NCBI GenBank assembly: GCA_963800975.1
Contig: CAWDDB010000006.1
Coordinates: forward strand, 139,179 to 203,178
Source: JALYGY01 sp963800975
GTDB lineage: Bacteria; Actinomycetota; Rubrobacteria; Rubrobacterales; Rubrobacteraceae
DNA length: 64,000 nucleotides
Direction of reading: 5' to 3'
Below the pieces are notes generated by a model. It saw only the letters and a program-made list of their open reading frames with translations, was not told where the DNA came from and searched no databases. A program made the position numbers and the translations under genes. Below are positions 37,578 to 46,150 of the stretch, one piece after another; position 1 is the first letter of the stretch; each line of letters starts with the position of its first letter.

Positions 37578-38081
37578 ATGAGAGAGCAGCACACGCAGCA
37601 AAGGAGAAGAGGGAAAGGAACTGACGTCACCGCCGCTGGCTCATTCAAGCTGGGCGTGCCAAAGGCCGTCCAGACGGCGTTCGTGTTGTGGCTCGTCGCG
37701 GTCGGCGCAGGGGTGGCCGAGGTGATCGTGCGCGTCGTGGACTCGCTCGCCGCGGGAGCGGGGCCCGACGTCGGCGGCGTCGTTATCAGGGCGGTCATCT
37801 ATTCTGCGGTGGTCTACGCGGCCGTGCAGATGCGTCGCGGCAGGGGATGGGCCCGCATCGCGCTGGCCGTGGTGCTCGGCGTCGTCGGCACCCTCTCGCT
37901 GGTGATCGACCCGATCTCCTGGCTCGCCGCCGGAAACTCGCCGCGCGAGGTATTCGCCGACGCGGACACCTTGTTCGCCTTTGTAGCGCCGATCCGGGCC
38001 ATCCACCTGGCCGCGGTCCTCGGGGCCCTGGTGTTCATGTTCCGTCCGGCCGCCAACGCCTATTTCCGGGCCACCCGGTAG
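37578..38081 (+). CDS. Four-helix membrane protein of unknown function
   Basis: 167 residues. A basic N-terminus (REQHTQQRRRGKG) is followed by four hydrophobic helices, e.g. TAFVLWLVAVGAGVAEVIV and IALAVVLGVVGTLSLVI. No family is recognised. ATG 37578 follows GGAAGGAG. It ends 27 bases before the beta-lactamase-like gene, so they may be co-transcribed. Confidence 0.7.
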   Translation: MREQHTQQRRRGKGTDVTAAGSFKLGVPKAVQTAFVLWLVAVGAGVAEVIVRVVDSLAAGAGPDVGGVVIRAVIYSAVVYAAVQMRRGRGWARIALAVVLGVVGTLSLVIDPISWLAAGNSPREVFADADTLFAFVAPIRAIHLAAVLGALVFMFRPAANAYFRATR

Positions 38082-38108
38082 CTGGCTAGAGTACGAGGAG
38101 GTACATTC

Positions 38109-40160
38109 ATGTCGTTTTTCGAGAGCTTCGCTCGCCCCGTCACACTGCGCCTGCTGACGGTGTCCCTGATCCTGCTCGCCGTCGCGCTGGCCGCGGCATC
38201 GCCCGGGCTGGCCCAGACTGCCCGGGGTCCGTCTCCCGAGACGCCCCCTCCGTTGGACGAGCGGGACGTCGGGGCGTTCGTGGACGGGTACGTGGCACAC
38301 CAGCTCGAGGACTACGGGATCCCCGGCGCCACGGTCTCGGTCGTCAAGGACGGCGAGGTCATCTTCGCCAAGGGCTACGGGGAGGCCGACGTGAAGGCCG
38401 AGGAGCCTGTCGTCGCCGACGAGACGCTCTTCAGGATCGCCTCCACCAGCAAGCTCTTCACCGCGACCGCGGTGATGCAGCTCGTCGAGGAGGGTAGGCT
38501 CGACCTCGACAGGGACGTCAACGCCTACCTCGACGACGTGACGATACCCGACACCTACCCCGGCCAACCCGTCAAGCTGCGCCACCTTCTCACGCACACG
38601 GCGGGGTTCGAGGAGAGCTTCACGGGCACCCTGGCGCGCGACGCGGACGACGTGGCACCCCTCGGGGAGCATCTTTCGGAGAACGTGCCCGCGCGGGTCA
38701 GGCCGCCGGGGGAGGTGACCTCCTACTCCAACTACGGCGTGGCCCTGGCCGGCCACGTCGTGGAAGAGGTCTCGGGCGTCCCATACGACCGCTACGTAGA
38801 TGAGAACGTCTTCGCTCCCCTGGATATGAGGAGCACCACCGTCGCCCAGCCTCCCGCCTCCGAGCTCGCGCAGAGGGTGTCCACGGGCTACGAAGTCGGG
38901 GGCGACGGACCCGTCGCCGGGCCGTTCGAGTACATCGATGAGGCGCCCGCCGGGTCCGCGAGCACGACCTCGCCGGACATGGCGCGCTTCATGATCGCCC
39001 ACCTCCAGGACGGGAGCTACGGCGGGACGCGCATCCTCGATGCCGCCACGGCGCGGCAGATGCACGAGCAGCAGTTCGCCAACGCTCCCGGCCTGGAAGA
39101 CGGGATGGGCCTCGGCTTCTACGAGCGGACCATGAACGGCGAGCGGACGATCCAGCACGCAGGCAACCTGATCCGATTCCACGCGCTCCTCATCCTGCTG
39201 CCCGAGCGGAACGTCGGCATCTTCGTGGCCTACAACTCCTACGGGGAAGGCGGCGACTCCGCCGAGTACGAGTTGACGGATGCCTTTATGGATCGCTACT
39301 ACCCGGAGGAGCAGCCGGCACCACTAGAACCCTCCGCCGCCGACGCCGACGAGAACGCCGAGCGCTTCGCCGGGAGCTACCGCACCACCCGCGCGAACAG
39401 CACCGGCTTCGAGAAGGTGTCCACCTTGATGACGGGCGCGAGGGTGACGGCGAACCCGGACGGCAGCATAACGACCCACGGCGGCTACCTCTCGGCGGAT
39501 CCCGAAGAGACGGAGCAGCGCTGGATCAGGGTCGCCACGGCGAACGCCCCGGCGAACGCCCCGGCGACCTTCCGCGCCGAGGACGGCGACGAGCGCATAG
39601 CCTTCCGGGGGTCGGGGTCGGGCGACGCCACGTACCTCGCCGGGGACTCGGACCCGACGTCGGCCTACGGGAAGCTGCCTTTCTACGAGGCGCCCAGGCT
39701 GCACCTCGGCCTGCTGGCGGCGAGCTTCGCCATCCTGCTCCTCTCGGCCCTGGGATGGGCGGCCGGGGCCGCGGTCACCTGGCGGAGCGAGAGACGGGAC
39801 CGAAGGCTCCACGGAGAACCCGCGGGCGAACGGAAGACCAACAAGACCCCTCGCCGGGCGCGGCTCGTGGCCTCCGCCGTCGCCGCGCTAGCCCTGCTCT
39901 TCGCGGTCGGGATGTTGGCGGTCCTCTCGAACGCCGTGTCGGTCCTTGGCTTGGGCGCCTCGCCGCTGCTGGTCGGCACCCTCGCCGTGCCGATCCCGAT
40001 CTGCGTCCTTACGGTGGGCGTGCTCGTCTACGCGGCGCTGGCCTGGGCGCGGGGGTTCTGGGGCCTCCTGGGCCGGGCGCAGTACTCGCTGGTGGCGCTA
40101 TCGGCGCTCACCATCGTCGCGCTGCTCGGCTACTACAACCTGATCGGGTTCCAGTTCTGA
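38109..40160 (+). CDS. Class C beta-lactamase-related serine hydrolase with C-terminal membrane domain
   Basis: 683 residues. A signal peptide (LLTVSLILLAVALAAASPG, cleavage near LAQTA) leads to a beta-lactamase/DD-peptidase domain: nucleophile and Lys in ASTSKLFTA (near residue 112), YSNYG as the second motif, and IQHAGNLI as the HxG third motif. After a linker domain there are about four to five transmembrane helices at the C-terminus, an arrangement known from bacterial surface hydrolases. Likely acts on peptidoglycan or D-peptides or esters; not a resistance enzyme by sequence alone. Precedes a two-component pair. Confidence 0.87.
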   Translation: MSFFESFARPVTLRLLTVSLILLAVALAAASPGLAQTARGPSPETPPPLDERDVGAFVDGYVAHQLEDYGIPGATVSVVKDGEVIFAKGYGEADVKAEEPVVADETLFRIASTSKLFTATAVMQLVEEGRLDLDRDVNAYLDDVTIPDTYPGQPVKLRHLLTHTAGFEESFTGTLARDADDVAPLGEHLSENVPARVRPPGEVTSYSNYGVALAGHVVEEVSGVPYDRYVDENVFAPLDMRSTTVAQPPASELAQRVSTGYEVGGDGPVAGPFEYIDEAPAGSASTTSPDMARFMIAHLQDGSYGGTRILDAATARQMHEQQFANAPGLEDGMGLGFYERTMNGERTIQHAGNLIRFHALLILLPERNVGIFVAYNSYGEGGDSAEYELTDAFMDRYYPEEQPAPLEPSAADADENAERFAGSYRTTRANSTGFEKVSTLMTGARVTANPDGSITTHGGYLSADPEETEQRWIRVATANAPANAPATFRAEDGDERIAFRGSGSGDATYLAGDSDPTSAYGKLPFYEAPRLHLGLLAASFAILLLSALGWAAGAAVTWRSERRDRRLHGEPAGERKTNKTPRRARLVASAVAALALLFAVGMLAVLSNAVSVLGLGASPLLVGTLAVPIPICVLTVGVLVYAALAWARGFWGLLGRAQYSLVALSALTIVALLGYYNLIGFQF

Positions 40161-40181
40161 GGTTCGGTGAGCGGGTAGACT

Positions 40182-41510
40182 ATGCGCAAGAAAGGACTCG
40201 TGGACTACACCGAAGAGACGCAGGCGGTTGGCGGAAGATCTGTCCGGAGGGGCGGGCGGCACGGTAGGCGCGTGGTCCGGGCCGGGTCGGCGGTGCTCTT
40301 CCTGTTGTCGAGTTTCCCGCTCGGGCTGTTCTGGTTCGTCGTCCTGATCACGCTGCTTCTGGTCGGGCTCGCCCTGACGATAGTGTGGGTCGGACTGCCC
40401 ATCCTCGCCCTCGCCTTCGCCCTCTGCATCGTGGGCGCCGGGACCGAGCGCTGGCGTCTCGCCGCGCTGCTCGGCGCCCGCGTGCCGTCTCCCTACAGGC
40501 CGCTGCCGCGCGGCTCCTTCTTCGCCCGTTTGCGGAGCCGGGCCACGGACCCGGCACTCTGGCGCGGCTTGCTCTATTTGCTCCTGCTCTTCCCGATCGG
40601 CCTGATCGAGCTCGTCGTCGTCCTGGTCATGGCTTTGGCGGCGGTTCTGGCCGCCTACCCGCTGTGGTTCTGGACGCTTCCCGAGGGCCAGAGCGTGATG
40701 TGGACGGGCGCCTTCCTGGCGGACACGGCGCCGGAAGCGCTGGTGGTCACGCTCGTCGGCCTCGTGGCCCTTACGGCCACGGCGGTCTTCGCCCTGGAGG
40801 TGGTCAGGGTCCACGCCGCCCTTGGCGAGGCGCTCCTTGGCCCGAGCGGCAGCGAGAGGCTCGCCGAACGGGTCGAGGTCCTTACCGAGAGCCGCACCAG
40901 GGCGATGGAGGCAGCCATAGTCGAACGCCGCAGGATAGAACGCGACCTGCACGACGGCGCCCAGCAGCGCCTCGTCTCCCTGGCGATGGGCCTCGGCATG
41001 GCGAAGCAGAAGATGGCCGAAGACCCCGAGGCCGCGCGCGAGCTGGTCGAGGAGGCGCACGGCGAGGCCAAGCGCGCCCTCTCGGAGATCCGGGACCTCG
41101 TCCGGGGCATCCACCCCGCCATACTCACCGACCGCGGACTCGACGCGGCCCTCTCCGCCCTGGCCGGGAGGTCCCCGATCCCCGTCTCGGTCGACGTGAG
41201 GCTCGAAGAACGTCTCCCCGAGGGGGTCGAGACCACCGCGTACTTCGTGGCGACGGAGGCCCTCTCCAACGCGGCGAAGCACTCCGGCGCCTCGGGGGTC
41301 GGCGTGGCCGTGTGGCGCGAGGGCACACCCTCGAACCGCCTCATCGTCGAGGTGACCGACGACGGCGAGGGCGGCGCCGCCGGGGTGGCGAACGGCGGGC
41401 TTTCCGGGCTGGCCGACCGGCTCTCGGCGTTGGACGGCAGGCTCTTCGTGCAGAGCCCGAGTGGCGGGCCCACCGTGGTGCGCGCCGAGATACCCCTTGG
41501 CGCACCGTAA
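40182..41510 (+). CDS. Sensor histidine kinase (HisKA_3 / NarL-type)
   Basis: 442 residues. The N-terminal half has four helices in a membrane 'sensor' domain common in actinobacterial kinases beside exporters or hydrolases. The phosphoacceptor is His in ERDLHDGAQQRLVSLAMG (about residue 257). The ATPase part has the N box EALSNAAKHSGA, DDGEGG and GLSGLADRLSAL. It starts 22 bases after the hydrolase gene and 18 bases before its response regulator, so all three may form one unit. Confidence 0.92.
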   Translation: MRKKGLVDYTEETQAVGGRSVRRGGRHGRRVVRAGSAVLFLLSSFPLGLFWFVVLITLLLVGLALTIVWVGLPILALAFALCIVGAGTERWRLAALLGARVPSPYRPLPRGSFFARLRSRATDPALWRGLLYLLLLFPIGLIELVVVLVMALAAVLAAYPLWFWTLPEGQSVMWTGAFLADTAPEALVVTLVGLVALTATAVFALEVVRVHAALGEALLGPSGSERLAERVEVLTESRTRAMEAAIVERRRIERDLHDGAQQRLVSLAMGLGMAKQKMAEDPEAARELVEEAHGEAKRALSEIRDLVRGIHPAILTDRGLDAALSALAGRSPIPVSVDVRLEERLPEGVETTAYFVATEALSNAAKHSGASGVGVAVWREGTPSNRLIVEVTDDGEGGAAGVANGGLSGLADRLSALDGRLFVQSPSGGPTVVRAEIPLGAP

Positions 41511-41528
41511 AGGGAGGTCGCGCAGGCC

Positions 41529-42212
41529 GTGACGGATGCAGGAGAACACGACGCCGGGCAGCATCCCTTGCGGGTCGTGATCGCCGAGGACTCCGGGCTC
41601 CTGCGCGAGGGCCTGCGACGTCTGCTTACCGACGCGGGCTTCGAGGTGGTTGCCACGGCGGGCGACGGCCCCGAGTTCGTCCGGGTGGCAGAACAGACCC
41701 GTCCAGACGTGGCCGTGGTCGACGTCAGGATGCCGCCCGGCTTCCAGGACGAGGGCCTGAGGGCCGCGATCGAGGCGCGCGAGCGCATACCCGGCCTCCC
41801 CGTGCTCGTCCTCTCGCAGTACGTCGAGGAGCACTACGGCGCCGAGCTTCTAGGATCCGGCGCCCACGGCACGGGCTACCTGCTCAAGGACCGCGTGGCC
41901 GACGTGCCCGAGTTCGTCGCGGCGGTCCGCGACGTCGCCTCGGGCGGCACCGTGCTCGACCCCGAGGTCGTCGAACAACTCCTCTCCCGCCGCAGGCGCG
42001 ACGAGAGCCTCTCCTCCCTAACCCCGCGCGAACTCGAGGTCCTCGCCCTCATGGCCGAGGGCCGCTCGAACCGCGCGATCTCCGAGGCGCTCTTCGTCAC
42101 TGGGGGTGCGGTCGAGAAGCACGTCAAGAGCATCTTCGGCAAGCTCGGATTGGCCCAGACCAACGCCGACCACCGGAGGGTCCTGGCTGTCCTCGCCTAC
42201 CTGCGGGGTTGA
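41529..42212 (+). CDS. LuxR/NarL-family response regulator
   Basis: 227 residues. Receiver domain with VIAEDSGLLREGLRRLL, phosphoacceptor Asp in VAVVDVRMPP (about residue 64), and the conserved Lys in YLLKDRVAD. The C-terminal LuxR helix-turn-helix is LTPRELEVLALMAEGRSNRA ... VEKHVKSIFGKLGL. GTG start at 41529 just after a GGAGG. Cognate to the kinase upstream. Confidence 0.94.
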   Translation: MTDAGEHDAGQHPLRVVIAEDSGLLREGLRRLLTDAGFEVVATAGDGPEFVRVAEQTRPDVAVVDVRMPPGFQDEGLRAAIEARERIPGLPVLVLSQYVEEHYGAELLGSGAHGTGYLLKDRVADVPEFVAAVRDVASGGTVLDPEVVEQLLSRRRRDESLSSLTPRELEVLALMAEGRSNRAISEALFVTGGAVEKHVKSIFGKLGLAQTNADHRRVLAVLAYLRG

Positions 42213-42262
42213 GCCCCGAAGTCCCACTCCCTCGACATTGGAAAAACCACCCTATGTTGTGC

Positions 42263-42277
42263 TAGGTTAGTGACCTA
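42263..42277 (+). promoter_or_regulatory. Dyad over a probable -10 box
   Basis: TAGGT-TAGTG-ACCTA is a perfect 5 bp inverted repeat that includes a plausible -10 (TAGGTT 42263-42268) with TTGGAA 19 bases upstream. It could be an operator of the following small gene. Confidence 0.3.
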
Positions 42278-42297
42278 CCCACACAGGTTGGGGGGTC

Positions 42298-42774
42298 GTG
42301 GACCGAGTCCGGAGGGGGACCATCGTGCGGACCACGCAGGCCGAGCGCGGCCGGACCGAACGCCGAAAGCGCGCTGCGGCGGAGATCCAGAATATGATCG
42401 CCGACCTCTACAGGGGCTTCGTAGCCTGGGCCTCGCTTTACGCCGACCCCGAAGGCAGGCACGAGCGAGACCAGCGGGAGCGGGTCGCCGGCCTGATGGA
42501 TCGCCTCTCGAACGGGTACCTCGCGAGATCGATGTGGCTCGAGCCCGGCACCCGCAGGAGGGTCGAAGGTTTTGTCGAGGGATCCGAAGACCTCTATTCC
42601 AGGTTCTGCGCCGAGATCGAAGATCGCGGCTACGACAGGGTCAGGAAGGGCATGGCGAACCGCGTGAGCCGGCGGCTGGGCTCCCTGAAGAAAGACACCG
42701 AGTTCGAGCTGCAGGACGAACCGGAGCGGTCCCGCCTCCCGTGGCCCCTGCGCCAGCGTCGACCCGCCGAATAA
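42298..42774 (+). CDS. Small charged helical protein of unknown function
   Basis: 158 residues, rich in Arg and Glu, predicted mostly helical (AEIQNMIADLYRGFVAWASL, EDLYSRFCAEIEDRGYDRVR). No membrane segment, signal or recognised family. GTG 42298 or GTG 42325 could be the start. A 28 bp palindrome follows. Confidence 0.6.
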   Translation: MDRVRRGTIVRTTQAERGRTERRKRAAAEIQNMIADLYRGFVAWASLYADPEGRHERDQRERVAGLMDRLSNGYLARSMWLEPGTRRRVEGFVEGSEDLYSRFCAEIEDRGYDRVRKGMANRVSRRLGSLKKDTEFELQDEPERSRLPWPLRQRRPAE

Positions 42775-42799
42775 GAGACGCCCCGTAGAAGGGCAAATC

Positions 42800-42827
42800 G
42801 TAGAGACGTAGCATGCTACGTCTCTAC
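42800..42827. terminator. Perfect 28 bp palindrome
   Basis: GTAGAGACGTAGCA and its exact complement (TGCTACGTCTCTAC) form a 14 bp stem with no unpaired bases. It lies between the convergent ends of two genes, so it can terminate from both sides. Its arms share TAGAGACG with the hairpin at 5830-5871 and with a single arm at about 46991, suggesting an iterated palindrome family; similar TAGAGACG palindromes are, from memory, repeated in cyanobacteria and Chloroflexi. Confidence 0.6.
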
Positions 42828-42850
42828 AGACTGCATACCGAATTTCCGCC

Positions 42851-43264
42851 TTACTCGATCACCAGGGAGTATTTGGCCGCGATCTCGGCGATCGAGCCCC
42901 TCTCGGAGCCTGATACGCGCTCGTCTTCTCTCTCGGCTGCCCGGACGGTGCGCCCGAGCAACTCGCCCAGCAACAGGGCCACCGACGCGAGAGGTATGTC
43001 GTCGAAACTGGCCCTGAGTTCTTCGTCTTCAGAGTAAGTTGGTAGCTCCGGAGCCGTGCCGTCGACCGCGTTTCCGACCCTGATCCGCACGTCTCCCGTC
43101 TCCCTGTTGACCCGGGTCATGACGCCCTCTGCCAGCGTGCCCTGGTCCGCCTCCACCGTCGTGGGCTCGCACCACTGCGTGCAATCGGTGCAATCGCTGG
43201 TGCAGAAAACCCCGCACCCGTCAGGGCACTCGATGTGGATGCCGCATCCCTCGCAACTGGACAT
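42851..43264 (-). CDS. Cysteine-rich small protein with metal-binding-like N-terminus
   Basis: 137 residues. The first 35 contain CEGCGIHIECPDGCGVFC and CTDCTQWC, i.e. about eight Cys in CxxC-like spacing, suggesting zinc or Fe-S binding. The rest is an acidic, probably helical domain (LASVALLLGELLGRTVRAAE). ATG 43264 with GGGAGG six bases upstream is preferred to an in-frame ATG eleven codons earlier. Function unknown. Confidence 0.65.
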   Translation of the reverse strand: MSSCEGCGIHIECPDGCGVFCTSDCTDCTQWCEPTTVEADQGTLAEGVMTRVNRETGDVRIRVGNAVDGTAPELPTYSEDEELRASFDDIPLASVALLLGELLGRTVRAAEREDERVSGSERGSIAEIAAKYSLVIE

Positions 43265-43333
43265 AGGGACCTCCCGATCGCTTGACAACATAACCATAGC
43301 GTAGCCACATCCTCCCGTGCCCGAAACCTCTCA

Positions 43334-43389
43334 TTGACAGGCAGGCTCTCGGGCGTTACGATTGGCCCAACCAATATGGCCGGACCAAT
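43334..43389 (+). promoter_or_regulatory. Promoter with tandem FadR/GntR-type operators
   Basis: TTGACA (43334-43339), 17 bases, TACGAT (43357-43362). Two dyads of the form TGG-N5-CCA overlap the -10 and start site: TTGGCCCAACCAA (43362-43374) and ATGGCCGGACCA (43376-43387), centres 14 bases apart. This is a strong candidate for autoregulation by the regulator encoded next and control of the transketolase operon. Confidence 0.65.
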
Positions 43390-43428
43390 TTGTTTGCATT
43401 TAGGCTGAGGGGAGAGAAGGGAGGGTTG

Positions 43429-44169
43429 GTGGATGAGACCCTGGAACGTCTCGTAACCGTGCTGGTAGAGACTAACGGCAGTGGCCTGACGAAGGTACCG
43501 ACGGAGCGGGAGCTGGCGAGCGAGCTTGGCGTCAACCGTTCCACCGTGCGGGAGGCGTTATCGGCGCTGGAGGTTCTCGGGCTGGTACGCAGGACGCAGG
43601 GGAGCGGAACGTATCTGGACATGCCGCGCTCCTCGTTCGTGCGGCTGTACTTCGAGATGGCTCTTAGGCTCGGGAGGGTGAAGGTCTCGGAGCTCGAGCA
43701 GGCGCGAGAGATGATCGAGCGCGTGTCGGCGCGTCAGGCGGCCCTCTCGGCGACGGACGAGGACATCTCTGTTCTGGAGGAATGCGTGGACAAGATGCTC
43801 CACACCGACTCCCTCGAGGAGGGGGACAGGGCGGACCACGAGTTCCACCTCACGCTGGTGCGTGCCACTCAGAACCCGGTGATGGTCTTGATCGTGGACG
43901 GGCTCTCCTCGGTACTGTGGGACCTGTTGCGCCGGCGGCGCTACAAGGTCAGGCACGCGCCCCGCAGCTTCGAGCTGACCAACCGCGACCACGTGCCGAT
44001 ATTGCGCGCCATAAAGAACCGGGATCCGGACCGGGCGGTCGCGGCCGTGGAGGAGCACTTCCGGATCTGGAGCGAAGAGTCGCGCAAGGCTGAGGAGGAG
44101 TCGGGGGCGCTCGAAGGGGATACCGCGGCTTTGCAGGCAGACGAAAACGAGGAAGGAAAGGAGCGGTAA
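43429..44169 (+). CDS. GntR-family transcriptional regulator, FadR subfamily
   Basis: 246 residues. The winged helix has VPTERELASELGVNRSTVRE and the wing GLVRRTQGSGTYLD; the FCD effector domain shows HEFHLTLVRATQNPVM and HVPILRAIKNRDPDRAVAAV with metal-type His residues. Start GTG 43429 (or TTG 43426) just after GAAGGGAGGG; the upstream extension would overlap the operators. It leads an operon with split transketolase and SDR genes and probably senses their substrate. Confidence 0.9.
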   Translation: MDETLERLVTVLVETNGSGLTKVPTERELASELGVNRSTVREALSALEVLGLVRRTQGSGTYLDMPRSSFVRLYFEMALRLGRVKVSELEQAREMIERVSARQAALSATDEDISVLEECVDKMLHTDSLEEGDRADHEFHLTLVRATQNPVMVLIVDGLSSVLWDLLRRRRYKVRHAPRSFELTNRDHVPILRAIKNRDPDRAVAAVEEHFRIWSEESRKAEEESGALEGDTAALQADENEEGKER

Positions 44170-45030
44170 TTGTCACCGCAGACGCTTGGCGAATCGGAGC
44201 TCGGGCTCCTCGAAGAAAAGGCGCTGATGGTCCGCAGGGAGGTCGTGCGCCTCACGGACATAGCGGGGAGCGGGCACTACGGATCCGCCTTCTCCATCGC
44301 GGAGATGCTCGTCGCCCTGTACTACAAGCTGCTCAGGGTTCGCCCCGAGGAGCCGGACTGGCCGGAGAGGGATCGCTTTCTGCTCGGTAAGGGGCACGCG
44401 GCGATAGGCCTGTTCCCGATCCTCGCCGACAGGGGGTTCTTCGGGCTGGAGGTGCTCGACACCTACACCAGGCTGGGCAGCCCGCTCGGGGACCACCCGG
44501 ACATGAAGAAGGTGCCGGGCGCGGACTTCTCCTCGGGGTCCATCGGTCACAACCTGTCGGTCTCCGTCGGGATGGCGCTCGGGCTCGAGAGGCAGGGGCT
44601 CGAGGGCCGCGTCGTGTGCATGATGGGCGATGGCGAGCAGAACGAGGGTCAGGTGTGGGAGGCGGCCGCCTCCGCGGCCCACTTCGGCCTGACGAACCTG
44701 GTTGGGATCGTCGACCGCAACGCGGTCAGCTCGGACGGCAGGACCAGGGACATCATGAACATGGAGCCGCTGGACGAGAAGTGGTCGGCGTTCGGCTGGG
44801 AGGTACTGCACCTGACCGACGGGCACGACCTGCCCCTCGTGGTCGATACCCTGGACACGGCTCTGAACGGGACGAGGGAGCGTCCGGTGGTGGTGCTCGC
44901 GGATACCGTCGCGGGCAAGGGCGTCTCGTTTATGGAGGGGACCTGGCAGTGGCACCTTGGTTTTCTCGGGCCGCGGGACATGGAGCGCGCCCTTGCCGAA
45001 CTGGACGACGGGAGTGGGGAGGACCGATGA
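44170..45030 (+). CDS. Transketolase, N-terminal (TPP pyrophosphate-binding) subunit
   Basis: 286 residues: SGHYGSAFSIAEMLVALYY, RFLLGKGHAAIGLF, GHNLSVSVGMALG and the TPP/Mg motif MMGDGEQNEGQVWEAA ... VGIVDRN. Split transketolases of this size work with a separate C-terminal subunit, encoded next. TTG start directly after the regulator's TAA. Ends in a 4-base overlap with the partner gene. The operon context (FadR-type regulator, SDR) fits catabolism of an unusual sugar or acid. Confidence 0.9.
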   Translation: MSPQTLGESELGLLEEKALMVRREVVRLTDIAGSGHYGSAFSIAEMLVALYYKLLRVRPEEPDWPERDRFLLGKGHAAIGLFPILADRGFFGLEVLDTYTRLGSPLGDHPDMKKVPGADFSSGSIGHNLSVSVGMALGLERQGLEGRVVCMMGDGEQNEGQVWEAAASAAHFGLTNLVGIVDRNAVSSDGRTRDIMNMEPLDEKWSAFGWEVLHLTDGHDLPLVVDTLDTALNGTRERPVVVLADTVAGKGVSFMEGTWQWHLGFLGPRDMERALAELDDGSGEDR

Positions 45031-46074
45031 GCGAGCAGCCTCGAGAGCGAGAAGACCAGGCCAGGGGCAAGAGGACCGACGGCTCCACCGTGGCAGCGAG
45101 CTTCGACGAGAAGAGCTGGGACATGGTTGGTAGCCTGGAGCTGAGCAAGCAGCTCGTCTCCGGGCGGGTGCTCTCGGAGATGGCGCGCGACAGGGACGAC
45201 ATCTGCGTGCTCACCGCCGACCTCGGGCGTCCGACGCAGGTGCACGACTTCGGGCAGGAGTTCCCGCAGCGGTACTTCAACTTCGGCATAGCCGAGCGCA
45301 ACATGGTCTCGGCCGCGGCCGGTCTCGCCACGACGGGCATGAAGCCCTACGTCTCGGGTTACGCGTTCTTCCTCGGCATAATCGCCGCGGAGAACATCAG
45401 GACGGACATCTGCTACACGAACCTCCCGGTGAGGATGCTCGGCACGCACACGGGAATCTCCATGGGCTTCTACGGCACCAGCCACCACGCCACGGAGGAC
45501 ATAGGGATCCTGCGCTCCATGGCGAACCTGACCCTGCTGGCCCCGGTAGACGCGGTCGCCTCCGAGAAGGCGCTTCGCGAGACCGTAGATCATCCCGGCC
45601 CCGTGTACCTCAGGCTCGGACGCGGACGCGAGAAGCCGGTGTACGAGCGGCCGCCTGAGGAATGGAGGATCGGCGGCTCGGCGCGTCTGCGGGAGGGCGA
45701 GCGACGCCACGGTCTTCGCCACGGGTATCTGCTTGGCCGAGGCGCTGGAGGCTTCGGATCTGCTCTCTGGGGAGGGGATCTCCTTGCGGGTGGTCGACGC
45801 CTACTCGCTGAAACCGATCGACGAGGCGGCGATCCTCGAGGCGGCGGAGGAGACGGCGATGATCTTCTCTGCCGAGGATCACAACGTGGTCGGCGGCCTC
45901 GGAGCCGCCATCTCCGAGGTCCTGGCGGGGGCGGGCGCAGGAACCGTCCTGCGCCGCATCGGCCTGCCCGACGAGTACTCCCTGCTTGGCCCGCCGACCC
46001 ACCTGTACCGGCACTACGGATTGGACGCCGAAGGGATCGCGGCGACCGTTCGCGACAACCTGGGAGGGTCTTGA
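45027..46074 (+). pseudogene. Transketolase, C-terminal subunit, one frameshift
   Basis: Pyrimidine-binding and C-terminal domains, about 348 residues if repaired. First frame: VLTADLGRPTQVHDF, YFNFGIAERNMVSAAAGLA, GTHTGISMGFYGTSHH. Near 45699 one apparent extra base shifts the frame; the true sequence should read SDATVFATGICLAEALEASD and continue as RVVDAYSLKPIDEAAIL to the stop at 46074. The first 30 or so residues are a hydrophilic extension. The rest of the operon is intact, so a sequence error is more likely than gene death. Confidence 0.85.
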
Positions 46075-46150
46075 CGCCCGCGTCGAGCGATCATCGCGGG
46101 CGTCGGAGCAAACGCGAGCGGACCCTGGGGAAGGGAGAAGGGGGAAACCG

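Noticed and set aside
37641..39182. Minus-strand frame of 513 codons opposite the beta-lactamase-like gene
   Set aside because: Shadow of a well-supported gene; no recognisable domain.
38109..40160. Antibiotic-resistance beta-lactamase
   Set aside because: The fold and SxxK are there, but the membrane-spanning C-terminus and HxG third motif point to a surface hydrolase or peptidase.
40098..41834. Long minus-strand frame of 578 codons opposite the kinase and regulator
   Set aside because: Typical high-GC antisense frame: low-complexity composition, no motifs, no ribosome-binding site, and the plus strand encodes clear HK and RR domains.
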